Source: Sedimenticola sp. (GTDB taxonomy: Bacteria > Pseudomonadota > Gammaproteobacteria > Chromatiales > Chromatiaceae). Taken from it: a DNA stretch of 7,829 bases. The position numbers were made by a program, and so were the translations under genes. Location: assembly GCA_027041035.1 (NCBI GenBank), contig JALULB010000299.1, positions 1 to 7,829 on the forward strand, written 5' to 3'. The notes under the pieces are model-generated. The model made no database searches. It was not told where the DNA came from and saw nothing but the letters and a program-made list of their open reading frames with translations. Shown in pieces: positions 1-5,412 of the stretch; within the stretch, counting starts at the first letter, position 1; every line of letters begins with the position of its first letter.

Positions 1-26
1 CGGCTTCTATTCTCGGACAGCCTCCT
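1..26. repeat. Partial end of a second, diverged fold-back element copy
   Basis: The stretch 14-26 (CGGACAGCCTCCT) closely resembles the right end of the complete palindromic element at 178-190 (CCGACAGACTCCT). It abuts that element's left end head-on, so 13-40 forms an imperfect palindrome with a perfect 10-bp core CTCCTAGGAG at 22-31. The simplest reading is that another element copy ends here and extends beyond the window start. Similarity upstream of position 14 is weak, so this copy is either diverged or a bare terminal fragment. Confidence 0.4.
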
Positions 27-190
27 AGGAGCCTGTCGGATTATGGATGAATCTACTGCGGAGATGGGAGAACGGTCCAAATATCCCCGTTTTTTCGTTA
101 CATAGGTCCACTATGCGCCTCAAAACCGGGAACATTTGGCCTCGCTCTCCCACCTCCTCGCTACGATCCCCCATAATCCGACAGACTCCT
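27..190. repeat. 164-bp full-length imperfect palindrome (fold-back/MITE-like element)
   Basis: The left end (27-46, AGGAGCCTGTCGGATTATGG) matches the reverse complement of the right end (171-190) at 19 of 20 positions. Pairing continues inward: the GATGGGAG region near 63-70 against CTCCCACC near 147-154, TCCAAAT near 76-82 against ATTTGG near 134-139, CCCGTTTT near 87-94 against AAAACCGGG near 122-130. It ends in a perfect apical stem CATAG/CTATG (101-105/111-115) with a 5-nt loop. The arms are 79 and 80 nt, so the whole segment is one long hairpin centred near 108. There is no open reading frame of note inside. Long terminal inverted repeats without a transposase suggest a non-autonomous mobile element, but no target-site duplication can be shown because the left flank is itself repeat-like. 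A structured RNA leader is the alternative. Confidence 0.7.
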
Positions 191-237
191 GGTTAGTCAT
201 TCCCTATGGATCGCGCCAATCCAGTAGAAAAAATGTA

Positions 238-267
238 TTTACTAATTTTAGTAATTGCTAATATAAT
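238..267 (+). promoter_or_regulatory. Sigma70-type promoter of the sulfur globule protein operon
   Basis: A perfect -10 hexamer TATAAT lies at 262-267, and TTTACT (4 of 6 matches to TTGACA) lies at 238-243, giving an 18-bp spacer in markedly AT-rich DNA. Transcription would start near 274, leaving a leader of about 70 nt before the first start codon. This is the best promoter match seen in the window and fits a highly expressed structural protein. Confidence 0.6.
239..254. promoter_or_regulatory. Inverted repeat overlapping the -35 region (possible operator)
   Basis: TTACTAA at 239-245 and TTAGTAA at 248-254 are a perfect 7-bp inverted repeat with a 2-bp spacer. It lies on and just downstream of the putative -35 element, a position where a dimeric regulator could block or modulate polymerase. 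No regulator family can be assigned from the sequence. Confidence 0.4.
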
Positions 268-343
268 CCTTCCCCAGAAAGTGACAGGCAGGAACGGCTT
301 TCTAAAACCAACTCAAGCAAACTGTTTTATCTGGAGAAGATTC

Positions 344-736
344 ATGAGCAAGATCATCAAAATCGCCGCTATCGCTGCAATCCTGGGCGCATCCGCTTCC
401 GCCAACGCCTGGTGGGGTCCTTGGAACGACGGTGGTTACGGCAACAACAGCGGTTGGGGCAACGGCAACGGCTGGGGCAACGGCGCTGGCGATATGGACG
501 GTTCCTTCAACATGAGCTTCAGCGGTCGTGGTCGCGGCGACGCATACGGCGCTGGCAACGGCTACAACGGCTGGAATGGCTACAACGGCTACAACGGTGG
601 TTATGCTCCTTACGGCTACGGCTACCCGCCTGTTGCTCCGGTTGCTCCCGTAGCACCGGCCATGCCGATGCCTGCCATGCCTGCTCCGGCGGCACCGGCT
701 GGTTCTCCTTGCGCGCAGGCTGCTGCCGCAAAGTAA
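344..736 (+). CDS. Putative sulfur globule protein, short Gly/Asn/Tyr/Trp-rich form
   Basis: This 130-residue exported protein is probably a structural component of the protein envelope around periplasmic sulfur globules. Residues 1-22 form a signal peptide (hydrophobic core, cleavage expected after SANA), and the mature protein begins with WWG. Next come a Trp/Gly/Asn-rich segment (23-50), the block DGSFNMSFSGRGRG (52-65), GYN repeats (71-86), a Tyr/Gly segment, a Val-Ala-Pro/Met-Pro-rich tail (97-118) and one cysteine at 123. The composition, signal peptide, WWG start and (F)NMS-then-Gly/Arg block resemble Allochromatium SgpA/SgpB-type proteins; this comes from family memory, not a database search. 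The start at 344 has a GGAGA ribosome site (333-337), and the predicted promoter lies downstream of the alternative in-frame start at 206. It heads a unit with the related gene at 835. A generic glycine-rich secreted protein is the alternative. Confidence 0.75.
   Translation: MSKIIKIAAIAAILGASASANAWWGPWNDGGYGNNSGWGNGNGWGNGAGDMDGSFNMSFSGRGRGDAYGAGNGYNGWNGYNGYNGGYAPYGYGYPPVAPVAPVAPAMPMPAMPAPAAPAGSPCAQAAAAK
560..598 (+). repeat. Short in-frame repeats encoding Gly-Tyr/Trp-Asn
   Basis: Four consecutive 9-bp units encode GYN, GWN, GYN and GYN (residues 73-84), followed by another Gly. They are near-identical at the DNA level (GGCTACAAC), so copy number could change by slippage. This is low-complexity coding sequence within the short sulfur globule protein, not an independent element. 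Confidence 0.7.
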
Positions 737-756
737 GCTGACCCCGGCTGACATGT

Positions 757-798
757 GAGTTCCTCAAGTAACCAGGAACTCGGGCACAAGGAAGTGCC
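757..798 (+). promoter_or_regulatory. Two intercistronic stem-loops between the sulfur globule protein genes
   Basis: GAGTTCCT (757-764) pairs perfectly with AGGAACTC (774-781) around a 9-nt loop, and GGCAC (783-787) pairs with GTGCC (794-798) around a 6-nt loop. Neither is followed by a T-run; the sequence after them is A-rich. They therefore do not look like intrinsic terminators. They could protect the upstream mRNA from 3' exonucleases or be processing sites, making the first protein more abundant than the second; that role is inferred. Confidence 0.5.
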
Positions 799-834
799 GA
801 CCCCAAGAACCAAACAAAAATTCGAGAGTATGTG

Positions 835-1500
835 ATGAAAAAGATTGCGATTGCAGTAGCAGTGGCTGCGCTGAGCAGCATGACCGCCGCTAACGCCTGG
901 TGGGGCGACAACGGCTATGGTAACGGAAATGGCTATGGTGCCGGCAACGGTTATGGCGACGGCGCGGTAGACGGCTCCTTCAGCATGAGCTTCGGCGGCC
1001 ACGCACGTGGCAACGCCTACGGTTCCGGCAACGGCAACTACTATGGCTCCGGCTACAACGGCAACAACTACGGCTATGCGCCTTACCCGGTGGCCGCGCC
1101 CGTTGCCGCTCCGGCACTGACCGAAGAGCAGAAAGCCGCGATGGAAGCCCAGGCAAAAGCCTACCAGGCAGCCGTGGAAGCGCAGCGCAAGCTGGCCGCG
1201 CAGATGGTTCAGGCTCGTCCGGCCATGCCGCAGCCTCCGGCAATGCCCCAGTTCCGCGCTCCGGCCATGCCGCAGCCGCCGGCAATGCCTGAGTTCAAGG
1301 CACCTGACTTCTCCGCCAAGCTGGCCGAGATGCAGGCCAAGCGTGACGAAATGCTGAAGCAGATGCAGGCACGCCAGGCCAAGGCCATGGCCGACATGCA
1401 GGCACGTCGCGCCGAAATGGAAAAGAAGATGGAAGCAGCCCGCAAGGCGGCTTTCGATCACCAGGTTGTTGCTTCCACCAACGGTAAGAACTGCAGCTGA
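835..1500 (+). CDS. Putative sulfur globule protein with Pro-rich hinge and coiled-coil tail
   Basis: This is a 221-residue exported relative of the preceding gene. The signal peptide (1-21) ends TAANA and the mature protein starts WWG, as in the neighbour. The Gly/Asn/Tyr-rich head (22-84) repeats the block DGSFSMSFGGHARGNAYG (46-63). Unlike the short form, it continues with a charged helical segment (96-127), a Pro/Met-rich hinge with a duplicated 14-residue unit (128-157), a long Met/Ala/Arg/Glu-rich segment with strong coiled-coil character (158-208), and a lone cysteine at 220, one residue from the end. A plausible role is bridging or organising the sulfur globule envelope, with the head embedded and the helix crosslinking; this is inferred. 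The ATG at 835 is preferred over the adjacent GTG at 832 because of spacing to GAGAG (824-828). It shares an operon with the upstream gene and ends before a strong terminator. Confidence 0.72.
   Translation: MKKIAIAVAVAALSSMTAANAWWGDNGYGNGNGYGAGNGYGDGAVDGSFSMSFGGHARGNAYGSGNGNYYGSGYNGNNYGYAPYPVAAPVAAPALTEEQKAAMEAQAKAYQAAVEAQRKLAAQMVQARPAMPQPPAMPQFRAPAMPQPPAMPEFKAPDFSAKLAEMQAKRDEMLKQMQARQAKAMADMQARRAEMEKKMEAARKAAFDHQVVASTNGKNCS
1219..1302 (+). repeat. Tandem 42-bp duplication in the Pro/Met hinge
   Basis: Positions 1219-1260 and 1261-1302 are adjacent 42-bp units identical at about 35 of 42 positions. They encode two in-frame 14-residue units of the form PAMPQPPAMPxF followed by Arg-Ala or Lys-Ala. 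The duplication lengthens the spacer between the two helical segments of the coiled-coil sulfur globule protein and keeps the reading frame. Confidence 0.8.
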
Positions 1501-1512
1501 GTGTAGGATTGT

Positions 1513-1533
1513 CCGATCCGACATGAGGATCGG
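1513..1533 (+). other. Stem-loop just after the second sulfur globule gene
   Basis: CCGATCC (1513-1519) pairs perfectly with GGATCGG (1527-1533) around a 7-nt loop. It lacks a T-run and sits between the stop codon and the intrinsic terminator, so it may add 3' end stability to the transcript. Confidence 0.45.
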
Positions 1534-1544
1534 GTGACCGCTTG

Positions 1545-1578
1545 AAAAAGCGCATGCGGCGATGCATGCGCTTTTTTT
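1545..1578 (+). terminator. Rho-independent terminator, probably bidirectional
   Basis: A 13-bp perfect stem AAAAAGCGCATGC (1545-1557) / GCATGCGCTTTTT (1564-1576) encloses a 6-nt loop and runs into a T-tract (1572-1578). On the opposite strand the same stem ends in five T residues and lies 18 bp beyond the stop codon of dctM. It should therefore terminate both the rightward sulfur globule unit and the convergent TRAP operon. Confidence 0.92.
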
Positions 1579-1596
1579 GTGCGCGGCGTATCTGTA

Positions 1597-2874
1597 TCAA
1601 TACAGCGCCGACACCAGCACCAGGCTCAACCAGGGAACATAGGTGATCACCAGCAGCGCCAGAATCAGCACCAGCATCCACGGCAGCGCGGCGCGCGTCA
1701 CCTGCCCGAGCGACATGCCGGACAGACCGGCGGCGACGTACAGGTTCAATCCGACCGGCGGGGTGATCATGCCGACCTCCATATTCGTCGTCATGACGAT
1801 GCCCAGGTGAATCGGGTCGATGCCCAGCGACAGGGCGATCGGGTGGAACAGCGGCGCGAGAATCAGCAGAATCGCCGAAGGCTCCATGAAATCCCCGGCG
1901 AACCACAGAATGATATTCACCATCAGCAGGAACATCCACGGCGATGGCTCGTTGGACAGGATCGCGCTGGAGAGATGCTGGGGAATGCGTTCCTCCGTCA
2001 ACACATGCGCGAAGATCATCGCGCAGGCGATGATGAACAGCAGCATCGAGGTCATCTTCGCCGAATCCAGCATCACTTGCGGGATGTCGCGAAAGCCCAT
2101 GTCGCGATGCACGAACAGCGCGATCAGCGCCGAATACACCGCCGCGACCGCGCCCGCCTCGGTGGGCGTGAACACGCCGCCATAGATGCCGCCGACGACG
2201 ATCACCACCAGCAGCAAGCCCCAGAAGGCGCGTCCGCCGCCGCGCAGTAATGCCCGCCAGCCCAGCCAGGGCTCGCGCGGCATGTTCATGCGTCGCGCCG
2301 CGACATAGGTCGCCAGCAGCAGGAACAGCCCCATCAGCAGGCCGGGCAGGATGCCGGCGATAAACAGCTTGCCGACCGATTCCTCGACCGCGTCGGCATA
2401 CACGATCATCGGGATCGATGGCGGAATCAGGATGCCGAGGCTGCCGGAAGTCGCCACCACGCCGACCGCGAAACCCTTGTCATAGCCGGCCGCGACCATC
2501 CCCGGGATCATGATCGAGCCGATCGCCACCACCGTCGCCGGCGACGAGCCGGAGATGGCGGCGAAGAACATGCACGCAACCACGCTCGCCATCGCCAGCC
2601 CGCCGGGCAACCAGCCCACCGCCGCGCGGGCGAAATCCACCAGGCGTTGCGAGACACCGCCGGAGGTGAGGAAATGCGCCGACAGGATGAAGAACGGGAT
2701 CGCCAGCAGCGTCGTGTGCTCCATCGTATCGAACAACTTCTGCGCGATGATGATCGGCGAATCATCGGTCGCGATCAGCGTGAACAACAAGGCCGACAGG
2801 CCCAGGCTGACCGCGATCGGCACACCGATCAGCAGCAGCGCCAGCAGGCCGAGAAACAGCAGCGCGACGGCCAC
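1597..2874 (-). CDS. dctM: TRAP transporter large permease subunit (DctM family)
   Basis: This 425-residue inner-membrane protein is the ion-coupled permease of a TRAP transporter, importing the ligand delivered by the periplasmic binding protein. The length fits the family and nearly the whole chain is hydrophobic. Hallmarks include LIGVPIAVSLG near 15-25, LLAIPFFILSAHFLTSGG near 56-73, FFAAISGSSPATVVAIG at 103-119, GSLGILIPPSIPMIVYA at 144-160 and a second pseudosymmetric MITPPVGLNLYVAAG near the C-terminus. The start is GTG, one nucleotide after the TGA of dctQ (TGAGGTG), so translation is probably coupled. It is the last gene of the operon and runs into the shared terminator. Leu codons are mainly CTG, like dctQ. 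Confidence 0.95.
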   Translation of the reverse strand: MAVALLFLGLLALLLIGVPIAVSLGLSALLFTLIATDDSPIIIAQKLFDTMEHTTLLAIPFFILSAHFLTSGGVSQRLVDFARAAVGWLPGGLAMASVVACMFFAAISGSSPATVVAIGSIMIPGMVAAGYDKGFAVGVVATSGSLGILIPPSIPMIVYADAVEESVGKLFIAGILPGLLMGLFLLLATYVAARRMNMPREPWLGWRALLRGGGRAFWGLLLVVIVVGGIYGGVFTPTEAGAVAAVYSALIALFVHRDMGFRDIPQVMLDSAKMTSMLLFIIACAMIFAHVLTEERIPQHLSSAILSNEPSPWMFLLMVNIILWFAGDFMEPSAILLILAPLFHPIALSLGIDPIHLGIVMTTNMEVGMITPPVGLNLYVAAGLSGMSLGQVTRAALPWMLVLILALLVITYVPWLSLVLVSALY

Positions 2875-2875
2875 C

Positions 2876-3436
2876 TCAATCCACCGCCCGGTTCAGCACA
2901 TCCGCGCCCTCGTTGGCATGGATGCGCGGGACGCGACCGCGCCAGATGTCCCAGCCGATGTGCAGCAGATGCAGCAGCATCAGCCCGAGTCCCACCGGAA
3001 TCGCCAGATAGGGAATCCACTGCGGAATCTGCAGATCCAGGGTCAGATCGCCCCATTCCCGGATGCGGATCGTATAGACGATGGCGTAATAGAAAACCAG
3101 GCCGACGAACAGCAAGGTCAGCGACAGGGCCAGCAACGCGATACCGCGCTGGAAACGCGGCGGAAGCCTCTCCACCAGGATATCGATGCCCAGATGCGTC
3201 CCGGCCTGAAAGCCGTAAGCCGCGCCGATCAACACCACCCAGGCAAACAGATACTGCACCAGCTCCAGCGTCCAACTGAAACCGGTATGAAACACATAAC
3301 GCGCCACCACGTTCGCGAACATCAGCAGCGTGGCCGCGCCGAGGCCACTGGTGATGATGAGTTTTTCTATGAAGAGCAGCAGTCTGTTCAAGGATTCCGC
3401 CACGCGATCGCGAGATTCAGCGCCCGGGGAACCCAC
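2876..3436 (-). CDS. dctQ: TRAP transporter small permease subunit (DctQ family)
   Basis: This protein of up to 186 residues is the small membrane partner of DctM. Four hydrophobic helices fall near residues 24-46, 60-80, 97-122 and 139-160. The core NVVARYVFHTGFSWTLELVQ and the following AYGFQAGTHLGIDIL (73-87) are typical of DctQ. The start is uncertain. GTG at 3436 gives the longest form and overlaps the 3' end of the lectin gene by 20 nt; GTG at 3403 or TTG at 3391 would remove the overlap and 11 or 15 residues of polar N-terminus. No candidate has a convincing ribosome site, which suggests translation coupled to the upstream gene. It is followed after one nucleotide by dctM. Confidence 0.92.
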   Translation of the reverse strand: MGSPGAESRDRVAESLNRLLLFIEKLIITSGLGAATLLMFANVVARYVFHTGFSWTLELVQYLFAWVVLIGAAYGFQAGTHLGIDILVERLPPRFQRGIALLALSLTLLFVGLVFYYAIVYTIRIREWGDLTLDLQIPQWIPYLAIPVGLGLMLLHLLHIGWDIWRGRVPRIHANEGADVLNRAVD

Positions 3437-4319
3437 GCCATCGGCCCAAGGCCAGCAGACCGGCCATCAGCAACCAGGCGATCGGCGGTTCGGGTACGGT
3501 GAGGCGCCAGGAATCGATGCGATGGGTCGCCGTGCCAGCGCCGGTGGACGCGCTAAAGCCGAAGCCGGTGGCAAAAAGGTCGCCGAAGCCGGCTCTCCCG
3601 AGGTCGGGATCGTTGAGACCCCATCCAACATGGGCGAAGTCGTATTCGAGCAGATTCCGACCGTCCAGAAAGACGCGCAGCAGCTTGGTACCATACTGTG
3701 CATAGTCGATGCGCACTGTATGCTCCAGCCCATCCGCGAATTGTGCGTCGACGGACGCGAGGTAGGCGGTGCCACTGGTCTGGGGATCTGGTCCGGGTAG
3801 AGCGCCGGGAAAGAAACGGGTCAGCGCGATGTGTTCGCCCGATGCGTCGAAGAAATCCGGATCCTCGTGGGTATCGAACTCGATGGCCAAGTGGGGCAAG
3901 ATGACAGGTCGCGGGAGGCGATCCTCGAGATATCCCAGTCCAGCACCCGCATTTCCCAGTCTGTGGAACTCGGGGTTGGTGGGCAGAATCAGAAAGGCAA
4001 AGCCTTCCGCCTCCGAGGCGCGACCGCCATTGTGCTGGATCTGGAACTCGAAGGTTGTCGTGAAACCGATGTCCGGCGTCACGTTCAACGGGGTCTTCAG
4101 GTAGGCGCTACCGGCCTGATTTGTCTGACCATCCTCGGTAAGGCGAAGGTATCCAGGGTTTCCGATGACGGCTGCGCTTCCGCTGAAATCGAACAGATCG
4201 GCACGCTCTGAAAAATCATCGACTGCGATGACCACTGCTTGCGCGGAATGCATGGAGGCCAGTACGAGATATAACGCGAGCAGTGTACTCGATGGGCCAG
4301 CAGAGCGATGAAACTTCAT
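3417..4319 (-). CDS. PEP-CTERM protein with an L-type (legume-like) lectin fold
   Basis: This 300-residue secreted protein is probably a surface or matrix carbohydrate-binding protein. It has a signal peptide (about 1-28, ending HSAQA) and a jelly-roll lectin-like region. The latter shows AEGFAFLILP (104-113), GAGLGY (125-130), HLAIEFDTHEDPDF (143-156) followed by GEHIAL (161-166), and a late strand HTVRIDYAQYGTKLLRVFLDG split across 200-220. The acidic EFDT segment corresponds to the metal/sugar region of legume-like lectins. The C-terminus is a classic PEP-CTERM tail: VPEP (275-278), one hydrophobic helix (279-292) and an Arg-rich end, which in this family directs exosortase processing. It lies between dctP (57-nt gap) and dctQ (overlap or 13-nt gap) on the same strand, with a good AGGAAGAG ribosome site. 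Its codons are less biased than those of dctQ/dctM (TTA and GTA near the start), hinting at separate origin. The ligand is unknown. Confidence 0.85.
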   Translation of the reverse strand: MKFHRSAGPSSTLLALYLVLASMHSAQAVVIAVDDFSERADLFDFSGSAAVIGNPGYLRLTEDGQTNQAGSAYLKTPLNVTPDIGFTTTFEFQIQHNGGRASEAEGFAFLILPTNPEFHRLGNAGAGLGYLEDRLPRPVILPHLAIEFDTHEDPDFFDASGEHIALTRFFPGALPGPDPQTSGTAYLASVDAQFADGLEHTVRIDYAQYGTKLLRVFLDGRNLLEYDFAHVGWGLNDPDLGRAGFGDLFATGFGFSASTGAGTATHRIDSWRLTVPEPPIAWLLMAGLLALGRWRGFPGR

Positions 4320-4376
4320 GGATTCTCTTCCTTCTAGTGATTAAAAATCCCATTATTCGGTTCGGGAAAATCCACG

Positions 4377-5384
4377 TCAATGCCCAAGCAGCACATGGAT
4401 GCGCTGCAACAGGTCCTCGCCGATCCGGCGCTTGAACTTGTCCTCGGCGCCGCCGGGGGCATTGCTCCGGGCGGGCCGTGTCTCCGCGATGGGTACAACG
4501 ACCTTCGCCTTGCCGGCGGCCTCGATACGCTGGCGATCCCGGCGGTCGGCCTCGCGCGCGAAGCGGCGATTCGCCTCGGTGGCCTCGGCGAGTATCCGGC
4601 GCAGTTCGTCGCGTATGTCCGCCGGCAGGCCACGCCAGAAGCGCTCGCTGACGACGACCATATAGCCGAGGTAGGAGTGGTTGGATACCGTGATCCAGTC
4701 CTGTACCTCGTAGAATTTTTTTGAATAGATATTCGACCAGGCGTTCTCCTGGCCATCGACGACGCCTTGCGCGAGCGCCTGGTAGACCTCCTTGAACGGC
4801 AGTTTCTGCGGCACGCCGCCGAGCGCCCGGATCATCGCGGCATGCACCTCGGAGCTCTGGATGCGGAACTTCTTGCCACGGAAATCATCGGGCGTGTCGC
4901 GCAGCGGCCGGTCGCCGCGGATCGAGAACACCTTCATGCCGTTGTCCCACAGCGACAGCGCCTTCAAGCCCTTGCGCTCCAGTGGTTGGGTCATCAGCGA
5001 CATCAGCGGTGAGTCCACCAGCTTGTGTACATCGTCGATGTCGTTGAACAGGTAGGGCAGGTCGAAGGCCTGGATGGTGCGCGAGAATTTGACGAACTTC
5101 GACAGGCTGGGCGCGGCCATGATGCCGGTGGTACGGCTGTCGGACAGGCGCATCGCCTCCATCACCTTGTTGTCGTTGTACAATTGCGAGTTCGGAAACA
5201 CCTCGACATGCACGCGGCCCTTGAGTCGCTCGTTGACCAGCCGGGCGAACAGGTCGGCGGCCTTGCCCTTCGGCGTGCCGGGCGCGACGACGTGGGAGAA
5301 CTTGATGGTGTATTCCTCGGCGTGGCTTGTGATCGCGCCTGTTGTCAGCAGGATCGCGACAAATAGCCGCATGATGATCTTCAT
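4377..5384 (-). CDS. dctP: TRAP transporter solute-binding protein (DctP family)
   Basis: This 335-residue periplasmic protein captures an organic anion for the DctQM permease. A signal peptide (1-22, ending SHA) precedes the mature EEYTIKFSH. Family signatures are VEVFPNSQLYND (61-71), WDNGMKVFS (146-154), KKFRIQSSEV (171-180) with the carboxylate-contacting Arg at 174, PFKEVYQAL (196-204) and GVVDGQEN (207-214). The residue after GQEN is Ala where Pro is usual. The resemblance to C4-dicarboxylate-type binding proteins is good, but substrate cannot be fixed from sequence. The last 40 residues are atypical (many Arg/Pro/Gly) though still in frame with the usual DKF...IG.DL ending. The start has a strong GGAGGAG ribosome site 7 nt upstream. 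It follows csiV by 28 nt and precedes the lectin gene. Confidence 0.95.
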   Translation of the reverse strand: MKIIMRLFVAILLTTGAITSHAEEYTIKFSHVVAPGTPKGKAADLFARLVNERLKGRVHVEVFPNSQLYNDNKVMEAMRLSDSRTTGIMAAPSLSKFVKFSRTIQAFDLPYLFNDIDDVHKLVDSPLMSLMTQPLERKGLKALSLWDNGMKVFSIRGDRPLRDTPDDFRGKKFRIQSSEVHAAMIRALGGVPQKLPFKEVYQALAQGVVDGQENAWSNIYSKKFYEVQDWITVSNHSYLGYMVVVSERFWRGLPADIRDELRRILAEATEANRRFAREADRRDRQRIEAAGKAKVVVPIAETRPARSNAPGGAEDKFKRRIGEDLLQRIHVLLGH

Positions 5385-5412
5385 GATGGTGCTCCTCCGG
5401 TTGTTGTTCCGT

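Noticed and set aside
206..343. N-terminal extension of the short sulfur globule protein to an ATG at 206
   Set aside because: It would put 46 residues before a clear signal peptide and place the promoter at 238-267 inside the coding region; the ATG at 344 has its own good ribosome site.
1219..1302. Repeats in the sulfur globule genes as a CRISPR-like array
   Set aside because: The units are adjacent without spacers, in frame, and encode low-complexity protein sequence.
622..1524. A 300-codon minus-strand frame opposite the sulfur globule genes
   Set aside because: It is the antisense shadow of repetitive Gly/Pro-rich coding sequence; its His/Gly/Arg/Leu repeats have no signal or domain and there is no ribosome site of note.
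1510..1533. ATCCGACA at 1516-1523 as a further end of the fold-back element
   Set aside because: Only 8 bp match, the surrounding sequence does not, and the bases are better explained by the 1513-1533 stem-loop.
2510..3502. A 330-codon plus-strand frame opposite dctM and dctQ
   Set aside because: It is Arg/Gln-rich shadow translation of two membrane protein genes with clear family signatures on the other strand.
4320..4376. Possible terminator between dctP and the lectin gene (TCCC...GGGA followed by T residues on the minus strand)
   Set aside because: The stem is only 4 bp with a 12-nt loop, and flanking A/T runs do not pair, so it is not a credible intrinsic terminator.
4395..4490. Possible frameshift at the dctP 3' end because the last 40 residues are atypical
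   Set aside because: The in-frame sequence still ends with the usual DKF...IG.DL pattern, and the other frames do not give a better family match.
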